Shown here piece by piece: positions 17,426 to 24,965 of a stretch of DNA of 37,500 nucleotides. Under the pieces are notes generated by a model, which saw only the letters and a program-made list of their open reading frames with translations, made no database searches and was not told the DNA's origin. Numbering within the stretch: the stretch's first letter is position 1; each line of letters begins with the position of its first letter. Origin of the DNA: Candidatus Omnitrophota bacterium (GTDB lineage Bacteria > Omnitrophota > Omnitrophia > Omnitrophales > Aquincolibacteriaceae). Both the position numbers and the translations under genes were made by a program. The stretch lies in contig JACPXL010000029.1 of NCBI GenBank assembly GCA_016196555.1, positions 1-37,500 on the forward strand, in the 5' to 3' direction.

Positions 17426-17664
17426 TTTTTTGGGTATAGAATAGGCTATAAGAGTCATACCTAGGACAGTCTGTATATTTGTTTATTGATATAGAGCGCA
17501 AAGCTTGCGGCTTGAAGAGAATAGCCAAAATCAAAGCACCTGTAGTACTTGGGTAACGCCATATTATTCTTTTTTTTGCTTTGGTTTTGAGCGTTCAAAT
17601 TAAGTTCGTGGGCTTTGCGTTTTCTATTTTTAGGGTTTTTAGAGTTAAAAGGGGGGTGGCGAAA
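17426..17664 (+). promoter_or_regulatory. Long structured 5' leader ahead of tandem small genes
   Basis: A gene-free stretch of about 240 bases. Bases 17526-17538 pair with 17577-17589 in a 13-bp stem (one G-U pair), enclosing a 38-base loop with a T8 run. Upstream is a tight hairpin CGCAA-AGC-TTGCG (17497-17509), followed by an alternative GGCT/AGCC stem (17509-17526). The leader ends in AAAAGGGGGG next to the ATG. The density of pairing suggests a regulatory RNA element. CGCAAAGC and GGGTAACG recall the core of c-di-GMP-I (GEMM) riboswitches, but the match is partial and I do not call it one. Confidence 0.4.
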
Positions 17665-17805
17665 ATGAAATTTGATATGCGATTGATTACAGGGATTTTC
17701 ATCGGGATGATACTGGGACTCCATTATGTGGAAACATTTGTCACGTATCTTCCGATTCTGACCGTAGTCACACTTGTGATGATACTGAAGCTCGTTCATC
17801 GTTAA
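17665..17805 (+). CDS. Small membrane protein, tandem paralog 1 (46 aa)
   Basis: A 46-residue hydrophobic protein: MKFDMRLITGIFIGMILGLH, then YVETFVTYLPILTVVTLVMI and a basic end KLVHR. It has two hydrophobic segments separated by LHYVETFVTYLP. The start is decided by the unusually strong ribosome-binding sequence AAAAGGGGGGTGG just upstream; the frame stays open back to 17581 but that part has no conserved features. It is clearly homologous to the next gene (MKFD, GxFIG, GLHY, VTxxPI shared), so the pair is a tandem duplication under selection. I do not recognise the family. The two segments suggest a hairpin in the inner membrane. Confidence 0.75.
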   Translation: MKFDMRLITGIFIGMILGLHYVETFVTYLPILTVVTLVMILKLVHR

Positions 17806-17854
17806 CCATCCGGAAGAATGGTTGGACGGTGAAAGAGAAGGGGGGTGAGCAACC

Positions 17855-17998
17855 ATGAAGTTTGATGATCATTTGCTAGCAGGGTTATTTATAGGGATTA
17901 CAGTAGGACTGCATTACGGGACGAGCCTGGTTACATTCGCGCCGATATTTCTGATACTGGGTGTCCTGTACCTGCTGCGTTACATAACCGGCAAATAA
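17855..17998 (+). CDS. Small membrane protein, tandem paralog 2 (47 aa)
   Basis: A 47-residue protein beginning MKFDDHLLAGLFIGITVGLH, then YGTSLVTFAPIFLILGVLYL and LRYITGK. Aligned without gaps to its neighbour 49 bases upstream, it keeps MKFD, L, G, FIG, GLHY, VT and PI, with conservative changes elsewhere. The ribosome-binding site AAGGGGGGTGA is one mismatch from a full-length match to the 16S tail, nearly the same as for paralog 1. A short hairpin (AACCAT/ATGGTT) spans the end of paralog 1. An intrinsic terminator follows, so the two form a dedicated operon. Function unknown. Confidence 0.75.
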   Translation: MKFDDHLLAGLFIGITVGLHYGTSLVTFAPIFLILGVLYLLRYITGK

Positions 17999-18025
17999 AT
18001 CCGGTTAAGTAATCCCACAGCTTTT

Positions 18026-18065
18026 GGCCGGGGACGCGGAAGCATTCCCGGCCTTTCTATTTTAT
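18026..18065 (+). terminator. Intrinsic terminator of the small-gene operon
   Basis: GGCCGGG (18026-18032) pairs with CCCGGCC (18047-18053) in a GC-only 7-bp stem, followed by TTTCTATTTTATT. It ends where the next promoter begins, so the small-gene operon is insulated from the RNase H gene. Confidence 0.85.
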
Positions 18066-18093
18066 TGACACTCCGCGTGCAGCCTCCTAAACT
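18065..18093 (+). promoter_or_regulatory. Promoter for the RNase HI gene, leaderless arrangement
   Basis: TTGACA (18065-18070), 17 bases, TAAACT (18088-18093). The ATG at 18100 is seven bases beyond the -10 box, at the expected transcription start. No ribosome-binding site is present between them. Confidence 0.65.
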
Positions 18094-18099
18094 TTCCCC

Positions 18100-18519
18100 A
18101 TGCCTCATGACAAATTAAGAATTTATTCCGACGGCGGTGCCCGGGGAAATCCCGGTCCAGCGGCGATCGGCATTTTGATTTGCGATATGAACGGTGAAAC
18201 CATCACGGAACATCAGGAAGTGATCGGAGAAACCACCAATAATGTGGCCGAATATACCGCGGTGATTGTGGGGCTCGAAATGGCGAAGGGCCTCAAGGCA
18301 AAAGAAATCGATTATTTTGTCGACAGCGAACTCGTGGCTCATCAAATTTCCGGAAAGTACCGCGTTAAAACACCGCATCTGGCGGCACTTTTCAAACAGG
18401 TAAAAGACCGGGAAAAATTTTTCAAACGCATTATTTTTACGCCGGTGCCGCGCACGCACGAAAAAATCCGTTATGTGGACAAACTGGTCAATCAGGCCTT
18501 AAACCGCGAAGGCTATTAG
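18100..18519 (+). CDS. rnhA: Ribonuclease HI
   Basis: Cuts the RNA strand of RNA:DNA hybrids. The 139-residue protein carries the full set of metal-binding acidic residues: D11 in YSDGGARGNPGP, E51 in NNVAEYTA, D75 in FVDSELV and D127 in YVDKLVNQAL. It lacks the basic protrusion of E. coli RNase HI; the KYRVKTPHL stretch is as in the shorter bacterial/archaeal type. It is transcribed from a promoter that places the RNA 5' end at the ATG. The TSUP gene follows 13 bases later with its own strong ribosome-binding site, so they are probably cotranscribed. Confidence 0.93.
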   Translation: MPHDKLRIYSDGGARGNPGPAAIGILICDMNGETITEHQEVIGETTNNVAEYTAVIVGLEMAKGLKAKEIDYFVDSELVAHQISGKYRVKTPHLAALFKQVKDREKFFKRIIFTPVPRTHEKIRYVDKLVNQALNREGY

Positions 18520-18532
18520 AGGAGGAGTTATT

Positions 18533-18889
18533 ATGAATTATTTATGGATGGCGATGATTGGATTTTTGGGCGGTATAGCGGGGGGAATTTTTGGGGTAGG
18601 CGGCGGGATTATTTTTGTTCCTTTAATGGTTTTAATTCTGCGTTTTGATCCTCATTTGGCCATCGGGACTTCCCTGGCTGTCATTGTTCCCACCGCGCTT
18701 GCCGCCGCGTTTCGGAATTTCCATGCCGGAATGATTCATTGGCCGACTGTGATTATTCTTACCCTCTTTGCCATTTTGGGCTCGTGGACGGGGGCGGGTC
18801 TTTCCCTTAAGATCGATGCCGCAAACCTGAAACGGTTTTACGCCATCTTTCTCATGCTTTTGTCGCTTAAAATGTTCTTCCAGAAATAA
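18533..18889 (+). CDS. Half-size TSUP (TauE/SafE) family membrane permease
   Basis: A 118-residue membrane protein with about four hydrophobic segments. The opening GFLGGIAGGIFGVGGGIIFVP (around residues 10-30) is the glycine-rich signature of the TSUP family, which moves sulfite, sulfoacetate and other small organic acids. Full-length members have two such repeats and 240-260 residues. This protein contains one repeat only and ends naturally after FYAIFLMLLSLKMFF, so it probably works as a dimer. The start follows GAGGAGG. The substrate is unknown; nearby cysE makes a sulfur role conceivable but unproven. Confidence 0.85.
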   Translation: MNYLWMAMIGFLGGIAGGIFGVGGGIIFVPLMVLILRFDPHLAIGTSLAVIVPTALAAAFRNFHAGMIHWPTVIILTLFAILGSWTGAGLSLKIDAANLKRFYAIFLMLLSLKMFFQK

Positions 18890-18942
18890 ATCCGTATAGC
18901 TATACTACTTCATTCGGCCCCCTCTATTAACCAAATCATGTC

Positions 18943-19042
18943 GTCATCCTGAACCGCCGACCCTCTGCGAGGGCAGTAAAAAGCACGAGGCGGTGAAGGA
19001 TCTCGCGTCCTGAGATTCTTCGGCCTTCGGCCTCAGAATGAC
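18943..19042. repeat. Palindromic repeat, copy B
   Basis: A 100-bp element with inverted ends: GTCATCCTGA on the left and TCAGAATGAC on the right. The middle contains GACCCTCTGCGAGGGCAGTA and AAAAGCACGAGG, which is nearly identical to the middle of copy C, then a GGCCTTCGGCC stem-loop. It fills the gap between the TSUP gene and resB. A perfect 12-bp palindrome GTATAGCTATAC lies just before it (18894-18905). Confidence 0.8.
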
Positions 19043-19063
19043 GTGTAGACAAGGAGTTTTCCT

Positions 19064-20839
19064 TTGAGTTTTACCGCAGTTCAAGACAATAGGACCGCCG
19101 GTTTCGCCCGGGTTTTTTATTCTTTATTTAAAATTTCTGCCTCGCTCAAGCTGGCGCTTGTGATTCTATTCTCCCTCATGGCTTCGCTGGCTGCCGGGAC
19201 TTTTATCGAATCCATGCATGGCACTTCGGCCGCCCGCCTCATGATTTACGATTCTTTTTGGTTTCACAGCCTCCTTTTTCTTCTCGGCGTCAATGTGGCT
19301 GCCGCGGCCCTGGACCGTTTTCCTTGGAAAAAGAAACATGTGGGTTTTGTCATCACGCATCTGGGAATTATTATGATTTTGGCTGGTTCTTTTTTGACCA
19401 AACAGCAAATGGTGGATGGGCAAATGAGTATTACCGAGGGGGATACCGAGAGTTTTATCACTTTGCCCGAGCCTCTGCTTTATATTTTTTCTCAATCCAT
19501 GAAAAAAGATTGGCTCCTTCCGATTCAAGAGAAACCGTTTGCCTGGCAGGGAAAAGAAAATCTCTTGCCTGGAAATTTTTCGGAACTTCCGTTAAAAGTT
19601 TCTATGACGGCGAATTATCCCAAGGCAAGGCTGACCGAGAAATGGGAAGCGGACCCAGCAGCCGGTCCTGCGGCGCTCAAAGTGACGCTTCACAATTCCT
19701 TTATGAATCAGAATTTTTGGCTGGTCGAAAACGATGCCGAATTCGGAACCGTTCCAGCCGGCCCTGCTAAGCTTCGTTTCACGGACCAGCTTTTAAATGA
19801 AAATTTGCCGATGACCAATCAAAGCAGCTATCTGGAATTTCAATTCGAAAAAACCACAGCCCAAATTCCTTTGAAAGAAAATATACGGCTTCCGGCGGTT
19901 TTTCCTTTAAAAAATACGCCTTATCAAGTCACGATCAACCGGCTTTTTAAAAACGCTATGATCAGCGGCCGGAATCTTATCGAAAAAGAAGGCGGTTCCA
20001 ATCCCGCTGCGGAATTAATTTTGGACGGCGGCGGCATTCAGGAAAAACACACCGTTTTTTCCAAATACCCCGATTTCCCCACGCTTCACGGCCTTAAACC
20101 CAGTGCCGCCAGAGTCAAAATTTTTTACCGCTTCCCCGACGGCGGATCAAAGGGCGAAACTCACGAGCTTCGATTTGTTCAAAAAGACGGTGAACTCCTT
20201 TATCAAATTCAAAGCGGTGCCAAAATCAATTCCGGGAAAGTAGTTTTGTTTCAAGAGACGCCCACGGGCTGGATGGATTTAAATTTTCGGGTCGACGAAT
20301 TTTTCCCTCATGCGCAAAGAAACCGGATCTACACGCCCGAAGCCAATACATCCGAAGGCGAGGAAGTTTTCCCGGCCCTTAGGCTTCAGCTGGAAAATGA
20401 ATCGGAAACAAAATCTATTTGGCTTGGCCAGGGTTTGCGCGAAATCGTAGAAATGGGAAATGGCCGCTATATTTTTCTCTACGGTCAACGCAGAATACCT
20501 GCTGGGTTTCGCATTAAATTGCGGGATTTCCGTGTGAAAAATTATCCCGGCACCAATCGCCCGGAAAGTTTCGAAAGTGATGTCACGCTTCTTGACGATA
20601 TGCGCGGCGTAAGCCGTGATGAAACCATTTCCATGAATGAGCCGCTGGTTTATCGCGGTTTTCGAGTTTATCAGTCCGGATATCAGCAAAACCCGGGGGA
20701 GCCGGAAGTTTCAATTTTTTCCGTGGGCCGTGATCCGGGCGTTCCCGTGAAATATGCCGGGACCCTTGTCATGATTACCGGCATTCTCCTCATGTTTTAC
20801 ACGCGTTCATTTTCTTCCAATGCGGGAAAAATCGTATGA
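19064..20839 (+). CDS. resB: Cytochrome c biogenesis protein ResB/Ccs1
   Basis: Half of the system II cytochrome c synthetase (ResB-CcsA), which moves heme across the membrane and attaches it to CxxCH apocytochromes. It has 591 residues. N-terminal membrane segments lie around residues 30-50 (LALVILFSLMASLAAGTFIE), 65-80 and 94-112 (GFVITHLGIIMILAGSFL), followed by a long extracytoplasmic domain and a final segment near 565-582. Family features include the SLKLALVILF start and a late NEPLVYRGFRVYQSGYQ. The start is TTG at 19064, seven bases after AAGGAG. It overlaps ccsA by ATGA. The eight-heme cytochrome downstream is an obvious client. Confidence 0.92.
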   Translation: MSFTAVQDNRTAGFARVFYSLFKISASLKLALVILFSLMASLAAGTFIESMHGTSAARLMIYDSFWFHSLLFLLGVNVAAAALDRFPWKKKHVGFVITHLGIIMILAGSFLTKQQMVDGQMSITEGDTESFITLPEPLLYIFSQSMKKDWLLPIQEKPFAWQGKENLLPGNFSELPLKVSMTANYPKARLTEKWEADPAAGPAALKVTLHNSFMNQNFWLVENDAEFGTVPAGPAKLRFTDQLLNENLPMTNQSSYLEFQFEKTTAQIPLKENIRLPAVFPLKNTPYQVTINRLFKNAMISGRNLIEKEGGSNPAAELILDGGGIQEKHTVFSKYPDFPTLHGLKPSAARVKIFYRFPDGGSKGETHELRFVQKDGELLYQIQSGAKINSGKVVLFQETPTGWMDLNFRVDEFFPHAQRNRIYTPEANTSEGEEVFPALRLQLENESETKSIWLGQGLREIVEMGNGRYIFLYGQRRIPAGFRIKLRDFRVKNYPGTNRPESFESDVTLLDDMRGVSRDETISMNEPLVYRGFRVYQSGYQQNPGEPEVSIFSVGRDPGVPVKYAGTLVMITGILLMFYTRSFSSNAGKIV

Positions 20840-22611
20840 GTTACAATTCAGTCATTGCGAGGAGGCCGACCCTTTACGAGGGCAGTAAAAAGCACGAGGC
20901 CGACGAAGCAATCCCGTGTTTAAAAGCGAGATTGCTTTGCTCACTTCGTTCGCTCGCAATGACAATTTTGGTTTCAGGTTTTTGTCTTCCTTTTGCCCAC
21001 GCTTCTTCCGCCGTGACAATTCTTGAGTCCATTCCGGTGCAATATGCAGGCCGCGTTAAACCCTTTCAGAGTTTTGCAGAAGAAGCAGTTCTTTATGTGA
21101 CCGGTAAGAAAATTTTTAAACGTACCGCCGCGACCAAGCTCGTTTGGCAATGGATGTCAGAACCTGAAAAATGGAATGTGGAACCCATGATTCCGGTTTC
21201 CCATCCCAAAGTTCGTGAAGATTTTGGCCTGATGCTGGTCGGTCATCGCGTTTCTTGCGAAGTGGTATTGGGCCATCATGTTTTTTTAAAAGAAGTAGAG
21301 TCCGCGATGCAGAGACGCCAGAAAAAAGAAAAACTTTCTCTCGAAGACCAAAAACGCGTGGAAATTTATGAACGGGCGATTTTCTTCCGCGAAATCGGAG
21401 AAGGAAAAATTCCCGGCTGGGTCGCGCATCCGGAAAATCTTTCCGCGGGCTGGCTTCCTTTTCAGGGCATAGTCAGTGAGCAGGGCAAACAAACTCTTTC
21501 CGGATTTTTCCCAGAGGATAAAATTTCCAGATTGTCGAATGCCCTTCAGGAAGTTTTAGCCGCTTTCCGGCAAAACCCTGAATCTCCAGAAGCTGCCGTG
21601 TCCGCGGCCGAATTTTCATTGTCGCTCGAAGATCTTTTTGCCAGCCGAGGCATGATGCTTGACCGTAAAATTCTTTCGATGGAAGTGACTTACAATCATC
21701 TTCATCCCTTTCGCTGGGCCTGGATATTTTATTTTACAAGCGTATTATTTTTCTTATTTTTTGCCGGAATTAAAAAAAATCAGCTCGCCTTTGGAACAAG
21801 CTTAGCTGCATTTCTGGCCGGCTTTTTTATGCATTCTTACGGATTTTATTTGCGCTGCCAAATTGCGGGACGTCCTCCCGTGACGAATATGTATGAATCC
21901 ATGATTTGGGTGTCGTGGGCCGTTATCTTATTTTCTCTGATTCTGAGTTTGATTTATCGCGCATCATTTATACGCAATGTGGCCGCTTCACTGGCCGGAT
22001 TTGCACTCGTGCTTGCCGGAGGATTTCCGGTGGCGCTTGACCCGACGATTTCCCCGCTCGTTCCGGTTTTGCGCAGCAATTTGTGGCTGTCGGTTCATGT
22101 GCTGACCATCACGTTAAGCTACGGAGCTTTTTTTCTGGCTTGGGGACTGGGCCATGCCGTGATTGCGGCCTATGCTTTTTCCAAACAAAAGGAAACACCG
22201 ATTAAATTTTCTCAATATTTATACCGCACCCTTCAAATCGGAGTGATTTTGCTGGCGGCCGGGACTGTTTTGGGCGGCGTATGGGCGAGCTATTCCTGGG
22301 GGCGTTTTTGGGGATGGGACCCGAAAGAAACCTGGGCTTTGATCGCGCTTTTGGGATATTTGACCGTGCTTCATGGACGATTTACCGGCTGGTTGGGAGC
22401 TTTTGGTATTGCTATGGGATCGGTGATTGCCTTTTTAGGTGTGCTGATGGCCTGGTACGGCGTCAATTATGTTTTGGCCGCCGGACTTCATAGTTATGGG
22501 TTTGGCGGCGGTGGTCTTCATTATGTCCTTTTGGCCATTTTGATCGACTTATGCACCGTCTCGTTTTTAGCGATAATTTACAAACGCAAATCAAGATTGA
22601 TTGCCTCTTAA
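20836..22611 (+). CDS. ccsA: Cytochrome c biogenesis protein CcsA/ResC
   Basis: The heme-handling partner of ResB. The tryptophan-rich WWD heme-binding motif is intact (GVWASYSWGRFWGWDPKETW, near residues 480-500), followed by HGRFTGWLG and HSYGFGGGG. About eight membrane segments occupy the C-terminal half. The N-terminal half is a periplasmic domain (IPVQYAGRVKPFQSFAEE) found fused to CcsA in several phyla. The ATG at 20836 overlaps the resB stop, but residues 6-42 are encoded by palindromic repeat copy C. An in-frame ATG at 20959, at the very end of the repeat, gives a cleaner signal peptide (MTILVSGFCLPFAHASSA). The start is thus uncertain between 20836 (coupled) and 20959. Confidence 0.9.
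   Translation: MSYNSVIARRPTLYEGSKKHEADEAIPCLKARLLCSLRSLAMTILVSGFCLPFAHASSAVTILESIPVQYAGRVKPFQSFAEEAVLYVTGKKIFKRTAATKLVWQWMSEPEKWNVEPMIPVSHPKVREDFGLMLVGHRVSCEVVLGHHVFLKEVESAMQRRQKKEKLSLEDQKRVEIYERAIFFREIGEGKIPGWVAHPENLSAGWLPFQGIVSEQGKQTLSGFFPEDKISRLSNALQEVLAAFRQNPESPEAAVSAAEFSLSLEDLFASRGMMLDRKILSMEVTYNHLHPFRWAWIFYFTSVLFFLFFAGIKKNQLAFGTSLAAFLAGFFMHSYGFYLRCQIAGRPPVTNMYESMIWVSWAVILFSLILSLIYRASFIRNVAASLAGFALVLAGGFPVALDPTISPLVPVLRSNLWLSVHVLTITLSYGAFFLAWGLGHAVIAAYAFSKQKETPIKFSQYLYRTLQIGVILLAAGTVLGGVWASYSWGRFWGWDPKETWALIALLGYLTVLHGRFTGWLGAFGIAMGSVIAFLGVLMAWYGVNYVLAAGLHSYGFGGGGLHYVLLAILIDLCTVSFLAIIYKRKSRLIAS
20851..20963. repeat. Palindromic repeat, copy C, inside the ccsA reading frame
   Basis: A 113-bp element with perfect 10-bp inverted ends, GTCATTGCGA and TCGCAATGAC. 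It contains the GAGGGCAGTAAAAAGCACGA block shared with copy B. Its left part resembles copy D, and its right end matches copy A. It is open in the ccsA frame and its terminal AATGAC supplies an in-frame ATG. Confidence 0.85.
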
Positions 22612-22615
22612 AAAC

Positions 22616-23479
22616 ATGATAAATTCGCCCATTCAAAAAGATTCCGGAAGAAAACTTTTTTTTGGCCTTTTTATTTTTCCGCTTTTGATCGCGGTCGGGA
22701 TGGCTGTTTTGCTTTGCACAGTCGTGCTTCTGACGCGTGAAACGGAAACGCCGGAATCTTTGATCATGGCCATTAAAACCGGCGCCCCCAGCAAACGCTG
22801 GCAAAAAGCGTTTGAGCTTTCGAATGAACTTAATCAAGGCCGGGGCATGATACGGGCGGAGGGAGTGATGAAAGAAGTCATTCACATTCTCAACGAACGT
22901 GAAGAATACGACAGCCAGACCCGTTCTTATATGGCAATTGCGCTCAGCCGGTTCAAAGAGCCGGAAGTCATTCCAGCGCTTCGGGAAGCTTTGAAGAAGG
23001 AACAGGATCCGGAAGTCGAGCTTCATATTATATGGGCGCTCGGGATTCAAAGCGCCAAAGAAGCTGTAAAAGATATTCATCCTTATCTTGAAAGCGAACG
23101 TGAAGATGTCCGGGCCATGGCGGTTTATGTGCTCGGAGTTTTGCAGGACAAAACCAGTGTTAAGCTGCTGGAGCCTTTGCTGGATGATGAAGCCCGCGAT
23201 GTCCGGTGGAACGCGGCCTTGAGTTTGGCCCGGCTCGGAAGTGATGCCGGATATGCGCATTTGGTCAAAATGCTGGACCGTGAAAGCCTGAAAAATTTCG
23301 AAGGACTGCCGGACGATAAAATTGAACAAATTATGGTCAATGCAGTTAAAGGAATAGGACTGCTTGGTCGTAGCGATTCTTTGAGCCTGCTCAATCAGCT
23401 TGCGAAAAATGATTCGAGTTTAAAAGTTCGCCAGGCCGCAATAGAAGCCGTCCAGTATCAAAATCAGAAAGTTACTTGA
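22616..23479 (+). CDS. Membrane-anchored HEAT-repeat protein
   Basis: A 287-residue protein with a short basic N-terminus, one membrane segment (about residues 15-40, LFFGLFIFPLLIAVGMAVLL) and a long extracytoplasmic part made of HEAT/PBS-lyase-type helical repeats. Repeated units look like EVIPALREALKKEQDPEVEL, VRAMAVYVLGVLQD and VRWNAALSLARLGSD. ATG at 22616 follows the ccsA stop by four bases; an in-frame TTG at 22601 is a less likely start. Its stop overlaps the Rieske gene ATG. HEAT repeats bind proteins, so an assembly or scaffold role for the adjacent cytochrome complex is a reasonable inference. Confidence 0.82.
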   Translation: MINSPIQKDSGRKLFFGLFIFPLLIAVGMAVLLCTVVLLTRETETPESLIMAIKTGAPSKRWQKAFELSNELNQGRGMIRAEGVMKEVIHILNEREEYDSQTRSYMAIALSRFKEPEVIPALREALKKEQDPEVELHIIWALGIQSAKEAVKDIHPYLESEREDVRAMAVYVLGVLQDKTSVKLLEPLLDDEARDVRWNAALSLARLGSDAGYAHLVKMLDRESLKNFEGLPDDKIEQIMVNAVKGIGLLGRSDSLSLLNQLAKNDSSLKVRQAAIEAVQYQNQKVT

Positions 23480-24129
23480 TGAGCGAAGAAACACCTGTAC
23501 CGAATCCCGAAAAACCCAAGGATGAAGTCCCGCCTCCGATTCCGCCAGTTCCACCCAAGCCCGTTACACTGCCTGCAGTTGTGCCTGTAACTCCTGCGGT
23601 TCCGGCTGCGGCAGCTCCTAAACCTGTGGGCGCGCCTGTCTCTCCTGAACGCCGCCAATTTGTTTTTACCTGGTTAAAATTGGCTTGGATCGCTTTTGCC
23701 ATGGCCACAGGAGCGGCCTTGAGCACGGTGCTTCGTTTCATGTTTCCGAATGTTCTTTTTGAACCCAAAACTTCTTTTAGGGCCGGCCGTCCAGAAGATT
23801 ATGAAGTCGGCAAAGTGGACACGCGCTGGATGGATAAATACGGCGTTTGGATTGTCCGTACTGCCGAAGGTCTTTATGTTCTTTCCACCGTTTGCACTCA
23901 TTTGGGATGCCGTCCGAACTGGCTTGAAACCGAACAGAAATTCAAGTGCCCCTGCCACGGCAGCGGATTTTATAAAACCGGAATTAATTTTGAAGGTCCG
24001 GCGCCCCGTCCCTTGGAAAGATTCCGGGTCAGTCTGGCCGATGACGGACAAATTTTTATCGATAAAAGCAAAAAATTTCAGCAGGAAAAAGGGGAATGGA
24101 ATGATAGTGAGAGTTTTCTTACCCTGTAA
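23479..24129 (+). CDS. Rieske [2Fe-2S] subunit of a cytochrome bc/b6f-type complex
   Basis: A 216-residue protein. Cluster ligands C139 and H141 (CTHLGC) and C157 and H160 (CPCHGSGF), plus the disulfide cysteines C144 and C159, are all present. A proline-rich, low-complexity cytoplasmic arm (residues 8-54) precedes a membrane anchor (about 62-88, FVFTWLKLAWIAFAMATGAA). The GPAPRPLERF segment after the cluster is typical of the family. The ATG at 23479 overlaps the upstream HEAT gene's stop (TGATG). It transfers electrons from quinol at the Qo site of the cytochrome b encoded next to it. Confidence 0.95.
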   Translation: MSEETPVPNPEKPKDEVPPPIPPVPPKPVTLPAVVPVTPAVPAAAAPKPVGAPVSPERRQFVFTWLKLAWIAFAMATGAALSTVLRFMFPNVLFEPKTSFRAGRPEDYEVGKVDTRWMDKYGVWIVRTAEGLYVLSTVCTHLGCRPNWLETEQKFKCPCHGSGFYKTGINFEGPAPRPLERFRVSLADDGQIFIDKSKKFQQEKGEWNDSESFLTL

Positions 24130-24154
24130 TCTGGAATGGAAGGAGTAAGTCTTT

Positions 24155-24961
24155 ATGTTTAATTTTAAAAATTTCAAAATGCCGAATTTTAGTTTTAAAG
24201 ATTTCCGCATGAAAACCCAAGTCGGAAAATCGATGTTCCGGCATGGTTATAGCGATGATGAGCGCGACCGCGCACTCACGGTTTTGACCAACGTTTTTTT
24301 TCATCTTCATCCGATTAAAGTGAAAAAATCCGGCGCCCGGTTTGGTTTTACCTGGTGCGCAGGCGGGCTTTCATTTTTCGTTTTTCTCACTCTTGTTGTC
24401 AGCGGAATTCTTCTCATGTTTTATTACCGGCCCACGGTAGAGCATGCCTACAATGATATTGTGGCCATGCGCGAACACGTTCCTTTCGGCATTATGCGCG
24501 AACTTCACCGCTGGGGCGCGCACGCCATGATCATTACAGTTTGGCTTCATATGTTCCGTGTTTTTATGACGGGATCTTACAAGCCGCCCCGTGAATTCAA
24601 TTGGGTGATCGGCGTGATTTTGCTTGTTCTGACTATGCTTCTCAGTTTTACCGGATATCTTCTGCCGTGGGATCAATTGGCGATGTGGGCCATTACGGTA
24701 GGCAGCAATATGGCGCGTGCCACCCCCTTTCTCGGCCATGAGGGGCCGGGCGCGGCTCTCCTCAAATTGGGGGACATTCAATTAATTCATTCGGGAAGTG
24801 ATGTGCGCTTTGCGCTTTTGGGCGGACGTTTTGTCGGCGCCGGGGCACTTTTGAGATTTTATATTTTGCATTGTGTGGCCATTCCGGTGGTGGTGGTCAT
24901 TCTGATGGCGGTTCATTTTTGGCGCATTCGTAAGGACGGGGGCATCAGCGCTCCATTGTAA
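24155..24961 (+). CDS. Cytochrome b N-terminal subunit (b6-type)
   Basis: A 268-residue protein with a charged N-terminal arm and four main membrane helices, binding the two b hemes. The ligand pairs are H118/H132 (14 apart) in [17 protein letters not shown], and H239/H254 (15 apart) in [18 protein letters not shown]. The 15-residue spacing in the second pair is the cytochrome b6 type, not the mitochondrial cytochrome b type. [13 protein letters not shown] is the conserved stretch near the quinol site. A ribosome-binding site (GGAAGGAG) is well placed. The helices that complete the protein are encoded separately at 25158, after a repeat-filled gap of 196 bases. Confidence 0.95.
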   Translation: MFNFKNFKMPNFSFKDFRMKTQVGKSMFRHGYSDDERDRALTVLTNVFFHLHPIKVKKSGARFGFTWCAGGLSFFVFLTLVVSGILLMFYYRPTVEHAYNDIVAMREHVPFGIMRELHRWGAHAMIITVWLHMFRVFMTGSYKPPREFNWVIGVILLVLTMLLSFTGYLLPWDQLAMWAITVGSNMARATPFLGHEGPGAALLKLGDIQLIHSGSDVRFALLGGRFVGAGALLRFYILHCVAIPVVVVILMAVHFWRIRKDGGISAPL

Positions 24962-24965
24962 CATT

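Noticed and set aside
17490-17562. Cyclic-di-GMP-I (GEMM) riboswitch
   Set aside because: CGCAAAGC and GGGTAACG are suggestive, but the two conserved helices and the tetraloop-receptor arrangement could not be drawn with confidence.
17563-17589. Intrinsic terminator at the T8 run in the leader
   Set aside because: No stable hairpin immediately precedes the T-run. The only long stem encloses it.
17461-17856. 131-codon - strand open frame across the leader and first small gene
   Set aside because: Its composition is irregular, it is antisense to a gene supported by a paralog, and it has no ribosome-binding site.
18894-18905. GTATAGCTATAC palindrome as an operator
   Set aside because: It is a single perfect dyad just after the TSUP stop, with no promoter beside it. 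It may be chance or part of the adjoining repeat.
22463-23329. 288-codon - strand open frame over the ccsA/HEAT junction
   Set aside because: It is antisense to two well-supported genes and its product (rich in F, R, H, Q) shows no recognisable domain.
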